The notes below the pieces were generated by a model. That model did no database searches. It was not told the DNA's origin and saw nothing but the letters and a program-made list of their open reading frames with translations. From JAWPMT01 sp965601475 (GTDB lineage Bacteria; Bacteroidota; Bacteroidia; Cytophagales; Cyclobacteriaceae): a stretch of 64,000 nt of DNA. Below, one piece after another: positions 48,876 to 58,791 of this stretch. The stretch spans positions 4,030,001 to 4,094,000 of the forward strand of contig OZ271832.1 in NCBI GenBank assembly GCA_965601475.1, in the 5' to 3' direction. Numbering within the stretch: the stretch's first letter is position 1; the number at the start of each line of letters is the position of its first letter. Position numbers and translations under genes: made by a program.

Positions 48876-49907
48876 ATGCGCATAAGAGCACTTGTAATTG
48901 GAATCTTGGGGTTATGGGTAACGCACAGTTTGGAAGCGCAGGACCCCCAGTTTTCTCAGTACTATGCCGCCCCGATGAACCTCAACCCTGGCTTGACCGG
49001 CATCAACCAAAAAGGTAGGGCGGGCATTAATTACAGGAACCAATGGCCATCGATTGACGCCAACTTCGAGACTTATTCTTTCTACACGGATTACAATTTC
49101 GAGGATTATTACAGCAGCCTTGGGCTGGTTGTGAATACCGACCGGGAAGGCATAGCTGGATTACGCTCAACCATGGTTGGGCTGTCCTACGCTTATCAGT
49201 TACAGCTCACGTACAATTGGACATTCAGACCTGCGGTGCAGGTGGCATTTTTTCAACGAGATATCAATTTTGACAGGCTCACCTTTGGAGATCAATTTGA
49301 TGCCAATGGCCAGGTAGTTCTGCCCAGTACGGGCGAGGTTTTTACCGGAGACAACAAGAATTTTGTGGATGTCTCATTTGGTGGTATCTGGTTCAATGAG
49401 CGAATCTGGGGTGGCTTCAGCATTTTTCATGTGACCGAACCCAACCAGGCAGTGGCAGGTGGCGAGTCACCACTCTTTCAACGGATTTCCTTTCATGGTG
49501 GCTACAAAATACCTTTCTACACCATTTCCAAGAGGGCGCAGAACAGGCCCAACAGGGAAAGGAGTATTACGCCGTCCTTCAACTATCGAACCCAGGGAGA
49601 ATTTGAGCAATTGGATCTTGGCGCATTTGTGACATTGGAACCGCTTATTCTTGGTTTGTGGTATCGCGGATTACCCATCAATTCGCTGGAAGGCATTGCC
49701 AACAATGAGTCGATTATCCTGATGACGGGTTTTGCCATGAAGAACGTCTCCATTGGCTATAGCTTCGATTTTCCGATTTCTGACCTCGGTATCAACAGCG
49801 GTGGTGCACACGAGATTTCCTTGATCTATACCTTTAGCATTGATCCTCCTGGCAAACCTCCCAGGGAAGTTCGGGATCTGAAGTGCCCTGTTCCGTTTAT
49901 TTTCTGA
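48876..49907 (+). CDS. PorP/SprF family type IX secretion membrane protein
   Basis: A 343-residue outer-membrane barrel protein. The signal peptide ends LEAQ, followed by DPQFSQYYAAPMNLNPG, the classic PorP/SprF N-terminus. Many amphipathic beta-strands follow. Such proteins accompany large type B cargo and are needed for its attachment or export. It lies head-to-head with the type B protein (about 235 bp between starts), so the two are likely a cognate pair. ATG 48876 gives the signal peptide. Confidence 0.92.
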   Translation: MRIRALVIGILGLWVTHSLEAQDPQFSQYYAAPMNLNPGLTGINQKGRAGINYRNQWPSIDANFETYSFYTDYNFEDYYSSLGLVVNTDREGIAGLRSTMVGLSYAYQLQLTYNWTFRPAVQVAFFQRDINFDRLTFGDQFDANGQVVLPSTGEVFTGDNKNFVDVSFGGIWFNERIWGGFSIFHVTEPNQAVAGGESPLFQRISFHGGYKIPFYTISKRAQNRPNRERSITPSFNYRTQGEFEQLDLGAFVTLEPLILGLWYRGLPINSLEGIANNESIILMTGFAMKNVSIGYSFDFPISDLGINSGGAHEISLIYTFSIDPPGKPPREVRDLKCPVPFIF

Positions 49908-49939
49908 TGAGCATGGACGTCTCCAAGTAACTATTGGTT

Positions 49940-51178
49940 ATGACTTACAATACAATACTTCAAATACTACTTGTCATCATTGTGGTAGACTATCTCCTTG
50001 ATCGGTGGCTATCCTATTTGAACGACAAGAGCTCCAGGGCACCAGTTCCCAAGGCCTTGGAGGGTATCTATGATAATGATCGCTATCAGGAATCACAACG
50101 CTATCACCATGAGCGAGGTCGTTTTGGTGTTATCACGGCTACTTCCTCTTTCCTGCTAACATTTTGTGCCATATACTTTGGGTGGTTTGGTTGGTTGGAT
50201 GCGGTAATCAGGTCGTTCAGTCCATTTGATATGCTATCGACACTGATCTTCTTTGGCATCTTGTTCTTATTGAGCGATATACTTTCTACACCTTTTTCGA
50301 TATACAGCACATTCGTCATTGAGGAGAAGTTTGGTTTCAACAAGACCACTGTCAAGACTTTTTTGTTCGATAAGGTGAAGAGCTGGCTATTGACAATCCT
50401 CGTGGGAGGCTTGTTGCTGGTTGCCTTTCTCTACATGATCATGGTAATGGGGAGTGATTTTTGGTTGTATTTCTGGGGGGTGATCACCCTGTTAATTCTG
50501 TTTCTTAATGTTTTCTACACGAGTTGGATCTTGCCGCTTTTCAACAAACTCACGCCGCTGGAGGAGGGTGAGCTGAAATCTGCAATTACGAGATTTAGCA
50601 AGCAGGTGAATTTTCCATTGAGCAATGTGTTTGTCATGGATGGATCCAAGAGATCAAACAAAGGCAATGCTTTTTTCTCAGGGCTGGGGAAGCGCAAGAA
50701 AGTGGTGTTCTTCGATACCTTGATTGCCAAACATAGCATTGAGGAGCTTACTGCTGTATTCGCCCATGAGGTGGGACATTACAAGAAAAAGCACATCATA
50801 TTGGGCACAATACTTGGCGTCCTACAGGTTGGTGTGATGTTGTACCTTTTGTCTAAGATGATCTTCAATGCCGATGTCAGCTATGCGCTGGGTGGTGAAG
50901 TCTCGGTGATACACCTCAACGTTTTGGCATTTGTGATATTATACACGCCATTATCAAGGCTTCTGGGGGTTTTCATGAATTGGATGAGCCGCAAGAACGA
51001 ATTCGAAGCCGATGCTTACGCAGCGGATCAATATGCGGCAGCTCCGCTGATCTCCGGTCTGAAGAAGATGAGTTCAGACCACCTTTCCATACTTACACCA
51101 CATCCGGCATATGTGTTTGTGCATTTCTCACATCCTCCGCTGTACGAAAGGGTGAAAGCGATGAGCTTGTCTATTTGA
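49940..51178 (+). CDS. M48 family membrane metallopeptidase (Ste24/CAAX-type)
   Basis: A 412-residue integral membrane zinc protease. The active site is AHEVGH (His276, Glu277, His280), and a third ligand lies in NEFEADAYA. Multiple membrane segments (about seven) surround it, in the Ste24p order, with an N-terminal block (~3-20) and helices on both sides of the HEXXH. In eukaryotes this family cuts CAAX proteins. In bacteria it acts in membrane protein quality control. Its 3' end overlaps the end of the giant surface gene by 8 bp. Confidence 0.93.
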   Translation: MTYNTILQILLVIIVVDYLLDRWLSYLNDKSSRAPVPKALEGIYDNDRYQESQRYHHERGRFGVITATSSFLLTFCAIYFGWFGWLDAVIRSFSPFDMLSTLIFFGILFLLSDILSTPFSIYSTFVIEEKFGFNKTTVKTFLFDKVKSWLLTILVGGLLLVAFLYMIMVMGSDFWLYFWGVITLLILFLNVFYTSWILPLFNKLTPLEEGELKSAITRFSKQVNFPLSNVFVMDGSKRSNKGNAFFSGLGKRKKVVFFDTLIAKHSIEELTAVFAHEVGHYKKKHIILGTILGVLQVGVMLYLLSKMIFNADVSYALGGEVSVIHLNVLAFVILYTPLSRLLGVFMNWMSRKNEFEADAYAADQYAAAPLISGLKKMSSDHLSILTPHPAYVFVHFSHPPLYERVKAMSLSI

Positions 51179-54100
51179 TTTTGACAATTCTGGTGAAAAC
51201 CACCTGTTCGGTTTCTTTCAATATCTGAATGAAGTATGTTCCGGGGGAGAAATTCGTCTGCAGTTTCTCACCACCTCGCACCTGCCCACTTGCTACGACA
51301 GTTCCTGCAACATCAAATAACTTGTAATTGTAGGTTTGCTCATCAAGTGCGGTGAAAAACAGGCCGTTTGAAAACGGATTTGGAAAGAGTTTGACTCCTA
51401 CTTTGTTCGCTACGCTTAGCGGTTCCGGCTCTTCACATTCCGATGGGTCAAAGATATTGAGGGTGAGGTTGACCGTGCTATCACAACCAGCGATTGATGT
51501 AAATACTTCAGTATAGTCACCTGCGTCAGTGAGGATCCGTGATCCAAAGTCGTAGGTTTCTCCCTCGCAAATGGAAGCTGTGGCAGCCTCATCGAAAGTC
51601 TCCAGAACGGACAAGGAGAGATTGACCGTGCTATCACACCCATCGATTGAGGTGAATACTTCCGTGTAGTCACCAGCGTCTGTCAGGTTCTGTGATCCAA
51701 AGTCGAAGGTTTCTCCATCGCAAATAGAAGCTGTAGCGGACTCATCGAAAGTCTCCAGAACGGACAAGGTGAGGTTGACGGTGCTGTCACACCCATCGAT
51801 AGAGGTAAACACTTCGGTGTAGTCACCCGCGTCGGTCAGGTTCTGTGATCCAAAGTCGAAGGTTTCTCCCTCACAAATGGAAGCCTTAGCAGTCTCCTCG
51901 AAAGTGTCCAGAACGGACAGGGTGAGATTGACCGTGCTATCACACCCATCGATTGAGGTGAATACTTCCGTGTAGTCACCAGCGTCTGTCAGGTTCTGTG
52001 ATCCAAAGTCGAAGGTTTCTCCATCGCAAATAGAAGCTGTAGCGGACTCATCGAAAGTCTCCAGAACGGACAAGGTGAGGTTGACGGTGCTGTCACACCC
52101 ATCGATAGAGGTAAACACTTCGGTGTAGTCACCCGCGTCGGTCAGGTTCTGTGCTCCAAATTCGAAGGTTTCTCCCTCGCAAATGGAAGCCTTGGCAGTC
52201 TCATCGAAAGTGTCCAGTACGGTCAAGGTGAGGTTGACCGTGCTATCACACCCATTGATTGAGGAAAACACTTCAGTGTAGTCACCTGCGTCAGTGAGGG
52301 TCTGTGATCCAAAGTCGAAGGTTTCTCCCTCACAAATGGAAGCCTTAGCAGTCTCCTTGAAAGTGTCCAGTACGGTCAAGGTGAGGTTGACGGTGCTGTC
52401 GCAGCCATCGATTGAGGTGAATATTTCAGTGTAGTCACCTGCGCCAGTGAGGGTCTGTGCTCCAAATTCGAAGGTTTCTCCCTCACAAATAGAGGCCTTG
52501 GCAGTCTCATCGAAAGTCTCCAGAACGGACAAGGTAAGGTTGACCGTGCTATCACAACCATCGGTTGAGGAAAACACTTCCGTGTAGTCACCAGCGTCGG
52601 TCAGGGTCTGCGATCCAAAGTCGAAGGTTTCTCCATCACAAATGGAAGCTGTGGCAGCCTCATCAAAAGTCTCCAGAACGGACAAGGTGAGGTTGACCGT
52701 GCTATCACAACCAGCGATTGATGTAAAGAGTTCCGTGTAGTCACCTGCGTCAGTGAGGGTCTGTGCTCCAAATTCGAACGTTTCTCCCTCACAAATAGAG
52801 GCCTTGGCAGTCTTATCGAAAGCGTCCAGAACGGACAAGGTGAGGTTGACCGTGCTGTCGCAGCCGTCGATTGAGGTAAACACTTCAGTGTAGTCACCTG
52901 CGTCGGTGAGGATCAGTGATCCAAAGTCGAACGTTTCTCCCTCGCAAATGGAAGCCTTGGCAGCCTCATCGAAAGTGTCCAGTACGGTCAAGGTGAGGTT
53001 GACCGTGCTATCACACCCATTGATTGAGGAAAACACTTCAGTGTAGTCACCTGCGTCAGTGAGGGTCTGTGATCCAAAGTCGAAGGTTTCTCCCTCACAA
53101 ATGGAAGCCTTAGCAGTCTCCTTGAAAGTGTCCAGAACGGTCAAGGTGAGGTTGACAGTGCTGTCGCAGCCATTGATTGAGGTGAATACTTCAGTGTAGT
53201 CACCAGCGTCGGTCAGGTTCTGCGTTCCAAAGTCGTAGTTTTCTCCCTCGCAAATAGAAGCTGTAGCGGGCTCATCGAAAGTCTCCAGAACGGACAGGGT
53301 GAGGTTGACGGTGCTATCACAGCCATCGATTGAGGTGAATACTTCCGTGTAGTCACCAGCGTCGGTCAGGGTTTGTGATCCAAAGTCGAAGGTTTCTCCC
53401 TCACAAATGGAAGCCGTAGCAGCCTCATCGAAAGTGTCCAGAACGGACAAGGTGAGGTTGACCGTGCTGTCGCAGCCATCGATTGAGGTAAATACTTCCG
53501 TGTAGTCACCTGCGTCGGTTAGGGTTTGTGATCCAAAGTCGAAGGTTTCTCCATCGCAAATGGAAGCCGTAGCGGTCTCCTCGAAAGCCAGAATGGAAAG
53601 GGTGAGGTTGACAGTGCTGTCACAACCATCGACTGAGGTGAATACTTCCGTGTAGTTACCCGCATCAGTGAGGCTCTGCGATCCAAAGTCGAAAGTTTCT
53701 CCCTCGCAAATGGAAGCCGTAGCATCCTCATCGAAAGTGTCCAGAACGGATAAGGTGAGGTTGACGGTGCTGTCGCAGCCATCGATTGAGGTGAATATTT
53801 CAGTGTAGTCACCTGCGTCGGTTAGGGTTTGTGATCCAAAGTCGAAGGTTTCTCCCTCACAAATGGAAGCCGTAGCATCCTCATCGAAAGTGTTCAGCAT
53901 AGACAAGGTGAGGTTGACGGTGCTGTCGCAGCCATCGATTGAGGTGAATATTTCAGTGTAGTCACCAGCGTCGGTCAGGGTTTGTGATCCAAAATCGAAA
54001 GTTTCTCCCTCACAAATGGAAGCTACAGCAGGCTCTGAATAGGCGGGGAGAATTGTTAGGTCGAGGGCAACATCTAGCGTCACGCCCAGGGTATTAGTTG

Positions 54101-57100
54101 TGCTAAATACCGCCGTACTATTGCTCGATGTGTACGTATTGCCATCGATCCAGGTGTAGCTTTCACAAGCCTCGACAACGTCGAGACTTGTGAGATTGCA
54201 GTTGTCGCAGACTAAAAGGTTACCATTAATGATTAGTGTCGTGAGTGACTGATCGATACTTTGAATACTGGAAAACAAGGGAATGAAGTTTGGAGAGCCG
54301 TCATCTATTGTATCGATGGATAGTAGGGTATTGCCATCAACTTCCTCAAGGGACAGATACTCCTCAATAGGTCTTGTGGGATCGCTGGTGAATAGGGGTC
54401 GAAGATCGATGGTGTCCATCTCTGCCAGCGAAAAATCCGTAAGGGTGTCGACCAGGGTCGCATCGAACTCTGTCCTAATTAGGAATTCAAACCGATCTGC
54501 CCCGACGCCACCAGTGGCGACGTCTTTTCCGTCTCCCATCCTGAAGTGGTCGTCGCCCGATCCTCCGTTCAAAATGTCATCGTCTAATTCGCCTGAGAGC
54601 TGGTCATTTCCGGGACCGCCATGCAGGCGGTCATTATCACCTGCACCAAAAAGCATATCATCGCCTGTACCTGCCCAAACAATATCATCTCCAAATCCGG
54701 AAGCAATGAGGACGTCACCGTCGTAGATGTATACGGAATCAGCCAGGATAGCTATGTCGTTCCCATTGCCAAGAAGGAAGGTATTCAATGCCTTGATGGC
54801 CTGGTTGCCGATGCTGTCCTGAATGACCATCAAATCACCAGAGTTGGAAGCCAGATAGGTATTAATTCCTGACAATCCATCTACGTTGTTTCTATTTACA
54901 TTGTAGATGGCGTTCAGTGCTATTGACTCTCCGGTATAAATGTTCTTGATCGTAGCGTCAACGGTCCTTTGAGTCCCAACGAAGAAAAGTGTGTTATTGC
55001 TCGTTGTACCGATTTGCAGGGGGATGGCTTCAAGGGTTGGGTTTCCGACAAGGTCTGCAGCAGCACCTTCATCAATCCTGATCGTTTCGTCGTCAGTTCC
55101 TTCTATCTGGAAAGTAAAAGTCTGAGCGTCGATGGTTGTGAAATTCGAGATCGTCGGACCACTGATATCCTCTGCAGCAAATCCGCTTACTTCTTCATCA
55201 AAGGTGACTTGCACCACTCTGGGATTTTCCTGGATGGCCATCAAGATGGGCCTTGGTCCATTAGTATCCATTATCTCTTCTCCGCTGATGCTGAAGATCA
55301 TGCTGCCATTTGACCCCAAGGATCCAAAGCTGGCCGGAAATGCACCGCTCAATAGATTGTCAGGATCTCTTACCTGAAAGTAGTCACCAGTGGCCGGGGA
55401 GAAGAAAGACCAGGCCCACTGACCTCCACCACCGCTAAACACTTGATTAGTCTGTACGGAAATCCAGTAATTACCCGCAGCCAAAGTGGTAGGCTGGTCG
55501 AGGGTCAAACGGAAGTTGCCATTTTGCGCTCCGTTGGTACCGGTGAAATCGAATGGCTCTGGGGACAGGATTGGCGAAGTGAACACCGCAACCCCTACAT
55601 TGCCACTGTTGTTTTCATAGATGGTGAACCGAGCTTCTGAAAAGGTGCCATTGGTAGATCCCACCACTGAAACACTTCGTATGTCCCAGGAGGCGCCAGC
55701 AGGAATTACGAAGTCTTCTGCAGTTTCGAGGAACGATCCTCCAAAATCCGGAAAGATCTGAGATGACGAAGCATTTTCGGCGGTTCCGGTTTGGGAATAT
55801 AAAGTTGGTGGTGGCTCTTCCACCGTAATGGCAAATGTATTGTCAGCCGTCAGTCCATTAGAAGTGGCGGTTAATGTAAGGGAGGCAGTACCGGTAGTAT
55901 TGGGTTCGATGGTGAAGGTAATGTCATCCCCCGACTGGCTGGTGGTGATCAGGGCTGTGTTGCTGTTGCTGGTAATGGAATAGGTAATGTCCGCATCGTC
56001 GTTGTCTTCGTCGGTAGCCCTGTCTGCTACGCTCAAGATCAAGGGTGCACGATCTTCGAAAACACTGAAATCTGCAATAGGGTTGGTAAATACTGGGGGG
56101 TCATCGATGGCAGCAATCACAGGATCCACAGACCAGATTAGGTTGTACGAATCGGTCAGATAGAGCTTTCCATCCGCACCCAGGGTCATATCCCTGATGG
56201 CAGCTCTGGTGGTTTGAAATGGTAGGAATGGAAATTCTGTGTTCGAAAAAACGATAGAGATGGCCTGATCTGTCCCGTCCAGTTTCAGGAGGGTATTTCC
56301 TGCCAAAGCCTGGCTTTGCCCAGCCAGGAAGAAGATATCACCTGCACTATTCTCTGTAGCGGTGAATGTAAAACCCGCCTGGTCAAAGAGGATATCGAAC
56401 GATTCAGTTGCAATGTCATATTTCAGAAGTCCTGCACCGGTTGAAAGCAGCAGGTTTCCGTCATTCAGCACATGGACATCCGTGATCACCGTTCCAATCG
56501 GTCCCAGAATGGTAGTGACCTGGCCTGATTGTATTTTGCGCACCCTGAATTCAGTGGCTACATAGACAGCGCCGGAGGGGTCGGTCGACATACCCCTCGG
56601 ATTAAGGAAGGTGGCACTACCAGTAGGACCATCATCAGCACCTAACGATCCATTGCCGGCCAACGTACTGACATTTCCAGCGGCATCTATTTGCCTAATT
56701 ACCTGATTGCCGAGGTCAGAAATGTAGAGTACACCATTGTCTTCATGCACGAAGGCTGGTAATCGAAATTCCGCACTGAGTCGAGGGCCATTGACTAAAC
56801 CTCCGTCGGCATCAAATCCATTGGTATTGAATGTGCCCGTGCCTGCATACGTCGTAACCGCCTGACCCACAATTTGCCGAATGCGATTGTTGTAATTGTC
56901 GGCAACAAAGATCTCATTGCTGGAATTGACAGCAATGCCAAATGAATTGTCAAACTCGGCACCAATACTTTGACCATCAACGTATTCGCCGTCAGAATTG
57001 AGTAATTGCAGATAGGAGGGAAACCCGGCTACAAACGAAAGGGATTTCGTGTTTCCGTTGTCGTATTCAAGGATGAATTCGGCTGCCAGGTTGCTGTTGG

Positions 57101-57434
57101 CCATTGCATCGAAAGCGACTCCTGCTATCAAGGCTACAAATACTGGCCCATCTGTTATGGGCGTAAGGTCAATATCGAAGACCTGGTTGTCGCTGGTCAT
57201 CAAATTGTCAGCGGTAGCGTTGCCAACGATCAGAACATCCAGGAGATCAGATACTCCGGGGGTATAGGATGACACTTCATTGCCGAAGGAAATTCTGATG
57301 GGGATGGGACTGTCGGTATAAGGGCCTGCGTTTACAGCCGTAATCGTCGTGGTAAAGCTCTGGCAAAGCCCGGATGCCTTACCTGTGAGGATCATGGCAC
57401 AGAACAAGGTGCTTTTGATGATGTTTAGACGCAT
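51171..57434 (-). CDS. Giant mosaic surface protein with NHL-like, cadherin-like, RTX-like and 17 tandem repeats, type IX sorting
   Basis: A 2087-residue exported protein. A signal peptide ends near GLCQ. A propeller-like region follows (~130-480; units such as FGIAVNSSNEIFVADNYNNRI are NHL repeats). Next is a cadherin/Ig-like module (~500-580), then a beta-domain. An RTX-like Ca2+-binding block at about 890-980 has GGPGNDQLSGE and GGSGDDHFRMGDG nonapeptides. A Cys-containing unit (ACESYTWIDGNTYT) leads to 17 tandem repeats of 51 residues. The last ~80 residues form a Por-type A sorting domain (VKLFPNPFSNGLFF). It is a likely adhesin or surface matrix protein. The repeat makes it prone to recombination. 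Confidence 0.88.
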   Translation of the reverse strand: MRLNIIKSTLFCAMILTGKASGLCQSFTTTITAVNAGPYTDSPIPIRISFGNEVSSYTPGVSDLLDVLIVGNATADNLMTSDNQVFDIDLTPITDGPVFVALIAGVAFDAMANSNLAAEFILEYDNGNTKSLSFVAGFPSYLQLLNSDGEYVDGQSIGAEFDNSFGIAVNSSNEIFVADNYNNRIRQIVGQAVTTYAGTGTFNTNGFDADGGLVNGPRLSAEFRLPAFVHEDNGVLYISDLGNQVIRQIDAAGNVSTLAGNGSLGADDGPTGSATFLNPRGMSTDPSGAVYVATEFRVRKIQSGQVTTILGPIGTVITDVHVLNDGNLLLSTGAGLLKYDIATESFDILFDQAGFTFTATENSAGDIFFLAGQSQALAGNTLLKLDGTDQAISIVFSNTEFPFLPFQTTRAAIRDMTLGADGKLYLTDSYNLIWSVDPVIAAIDDPPVFTNPIADFSVFEDRAPLILSVADRATDEDNDDADITYSITSNSNTALITTSQSGDDITFTIEPNTTGTASLTLTATSNGLTADNTFAITVEEPPPTLYSQTGTAENASSSQIFPDFGGSFLETAEDFVIPAGASWDIRSVSVVGSTNGTFSEARFTIYENNSGNVGVAVFTSPILSPEPFDFTGTNGAQNGNFRLTLDQPTTLAAGNYWISVQTNQVFSGGGGQWAWSFFSPATGDYFQVRDPDNLLSGAFPASFGSLGSNGSMIFSISGEEIMDTNGPRPILMAIQENPRVVQVTFDEEVSGFAAEDISGPTISNFTTIDAQTFTFQIEGTDDETIRIDEGAAADLVGNPTLEAIPLQIGTTSNNTLFFVGTQRTVDATIKNIYTGESIALNAIYNVNRNNVDGLSGINTYLASNSGDLMVIQDSIGNQAIKALNTFLLGNGNDIAILADSVYIYDGDVLIASGFGDDIVWAGTGDDMLFGAGDNDRLHGGPGNDQLSGELDDDILNGGSGDDHFRMGDGKDVATGGVGADRFEFLIRTEFDATLVDTLTDFSLAEMDTIDLRPLFTSDPTRPIEEYLSLEEVDGNTLLSIDTIDDGSPNFIPLFSSIQSIDQSLTTLIINGNLLVCDNCNLTSLDVVEACESYTWIDGNTYTSSNSTAVFSTTNTLGVTLDVALDLTILPAYSEPAVASICEGETFDFGSQTLTDAGDYTEIFTSIDGCDSTVNLTLSMLNTFDEDATASICEGETFDFGSQTLTDAGDYTEIFTSIDGCDSTVNLTLSVLDTFDEDATASICEGETFDFGSQSLTDAGNYTEVFTSVDGCDSTVNLTLSILAFEETATASICDGETFDFGSQTLTDAGDYTEVFTSIDGCDSTVNLTLSVLDTFDEAATASICEGETFDFGSQTLTDAGDYTEVFTSIDGCDSTVNLTLSVLETFDEPATASICEGENYDFGTQNLTDAGDYTEVFTSINGCDSTVNLTLTVLDTFKETAKASICEGETFDFGSQTLTDAGDYTEVFSSINGCDSTVNLTLTVLDTFDEAAKASICEGETFDFGSLILTDAGDYTEVFTSIDGCDSTVNLTLSVLDAFDKTAKASICEGETFEFGAQTLTDAGDYTELFTSIAGCDSTVNLTLSVLETFDEAATASICDGETFDFGSQTLTDAGDYTEVFSSTDGCDSTVNLTLSVLETFDETAKASICEGETFEFGAQTLTGAGDYTEIFTSIDGCDSTVNLTLTVLDTFKETAKASICEGETFDFGSQTLTDAGDYTEVFSSINGCDSTVNLTLTVLDTFDETAKASICEGETFEFGAQNLTDAGDYTEVFTSIDGCDSTVNLTLSVLETFDESATASICDGETFDFGSQNLTDAGDYTEVFTSIDGCDSTVNLTLSVLDTFEETAKASICEGETFDFGSQNLTDAGDYTEVFTSIDGCDSTVNLTLSVLETFDESATASICDGETFDFGSQNLTDAGDYTEVFTSIDGCDSTVNLSLSVLETFDEAATASICEGETYDFGSRILTDAGDYTEVFTSIAGCDSTVNLTLNIFDPSECEEPEPLSVANKVGVKLFPNPFSNGLFFTALDEQTYNYKLFDVAGTVVASGQVRGGEKLQTNFSPGTYFIQILKETEQVVFTRIVKIK
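51444..54023 (-). repeat. 17 tandem 153-bp units inside the giant protein gene
   Basis: Each unit encodes 51 residues of the pattern ASICEGETFDFGSQ then LTDAGDYTEVFTSIDGCDST. Sixteen units have 51 residues and the third has 50. Every unit has two cysteines about 27 residues apart and one GCDSTVNLTL. Units 6-7 and 11-12 are near-copies (SSINGC/KETAK forms), and units 13-14 and 15-16 are near-copies, so the array has grown by multi-unit duplication. Confidence 0.92.
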
Positions 57435-57572
57435 ACAAAAAGAGTTTTAGGCAGGTTCAAAACAATGACTTTTGGCTTGCGTCATAAGCTCGGATCGGTA
57501 ATTACCTGATATAGCTTGCAGAATTGGGAGTTAAGCGGCACCAAATCTTGATGGAGCGCTCAGTGACAAAGC

Positions 57573-57598
57573 AAAAGCCCCAGCCTACGGCCGGGACT
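57573..57598 (-). terminator. Terminator of the duplicated helical protein gene
   Basis: On the minus strand a 10-bp stem (57589-57598 with 57576-57585, two G-T pairs) with a 3-nt loop and a TTTTGC tail lies about 50 nt beyond the stop at 57648. Confidence 0.75.
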
Positions 57599-57647
57599 TG
57601 ATCTGTGTTGGGGAAAGATAGTGAGTCCTTCCAAGTGGAACCTTATC

Positions 57648-58673
57648 TCATTCTTCTCCTTGTGATGGGTTTAGATCATCAAGGGAAACACCACGGGCTG
57701 TTAGTTCCTTGGTGAGCATGCTCAGATTGTTGCCAATCATTGTCGAGGAGGATCCCAGGTCATCTTTTGCGGTATTCAGCACCGCGATTGCCTCTTTGGT
57801 TTGTTTTGTAGCCTTTACGATTTTGGTTATTGGTTTGATTGATTTGACATCAGTCAGAAGGCCAGTGCCTTCCTCGAGCAACGCAAGGCCTTGATCCAAT
57901 AATGTTTTGGACCTGTTGGTTTGTGACTTCAATGCCCAATAATCAGCTTTGAGACTATCAGTCTCGGATTCACCAGGATTTTCGGAGTAGGCAGAGATCT
58001 TATCGTTAACGAGCTTGACACTGTCATTGAAAAGCAAGGTCTCCACTTTGTAGCTGAAAGCCTGGTTTTTATATGTATCGACATTGTCGACCCCAATGTC
58101 TTCCGGGACTTCCACGCGATCATCTGTCAGGTATTGGCTCTCGCTGCCACTTTCTGTGCCTTCAGCCATCGGCTCTTCTTCAATCTCCACACCTTTCTCT
58201 CGGAGTATTGATGCCAATATTGGGAGGTTGGTGGCCAGTATGGTTGATGCATCTGTCAAATTCGTCTTGGACTGGTTGATTGCATCGATCGAATTCTTGA
58301 TGGATTTAGTGGCTTTGGGAATTTTGGTGAGTGGTTTGATTGATTTGACCGAGCTCAGCAATTCCTGTCCCTGAAGCAACAGGCCACTGGCTTCGGCCAG
58401 CAAGAATTGTCCACGTTGCGATTGTTTCTTTGTGGCATCATAGTCGTCTTGCACCTCTTCCTTTGAAAGGCCGGTGGCATCCTCTTTGTAGCCCTGAATT
58501 TTTGCGTTGAGACTTTCAGTAGAGTCCTTGTATACACTGGTTTTTTCCAGGTAGTTGAAAGCTTCGTTCTTGAAGCTATCGACATTCTCAATACCAATAT
58601 CAGCAGGTCTTTCCTGCGCAAATCCTATGGAAACACACAGTATGAAAATATGGATAAGGCACACTCTTTTCAT
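57648..58673 (-). CDS. Secreted helical protein with internal duplication
   Basis: A 341-residue protein with a signal peptide (ends GFAQ). Two copies of one ~150-residue unit follow: PADIGIENVDSFKNEAFNYL (~24) and PEDIGVDNVDTYKNQAFSYK (~190). Each includes LLLQGQELLSSVKSIKPLTKI or the close copy GTGLLTDVKSIKPITKI, then KATK and a helical tail. The units are joined by an acidic linker (EPMAEGTESGSES). No known family. It is downstream of the CHAT-protein gene with a 118-bp gap on the same strand, and a terminator follows. Confidence 0.72.
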   Translation of the reverse strand: MKRVCLIHIFILCVSIGFAQERPADIGIENVDSFKNEAFNYLEKTSVYKDSTESLNAKIQGYKEDATGLSKEEVQDDYDATKKQSQRGQFLLAEASGLLLQGQELLSSVKSIKPLTKIPKATKSIKNSIDAINQSKTNLTDASTILATNLPILASILREKGVEIEEEPMAEGTESGSESQYLTDDRVEVPEDIGVDNVDTYKNQAFSYKVETLLFNDSVKLVNDKISAYSENPGESETDSLKADYWALKSQTNRSKTLLDQGLALLEEGTGLLTDVKSIKPITKIVKATKQTKEAIAVLNTAKDDLGSSSTMIGNNLSMLTKELTARGVSLDDLNPSQGEE

Positions 58674-58791
58674 CTTGATTTTGTCTTGGGTGATAACTTC
58701 CCCAAAGCAATTGATCTTTTGAGCCTCCGGTACCTTGAAATGGATTATAACTGATTAGAAGGGGGCATTATATGATGAGGTGTGGCTGGAC

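Noticed and set aside
51444..54023. Regular repeats that could be mistaken for a CRISPR array
   Set aside because: The units are 153-bp in-frame coding repeats without unique spacers, and there are no cas genes.
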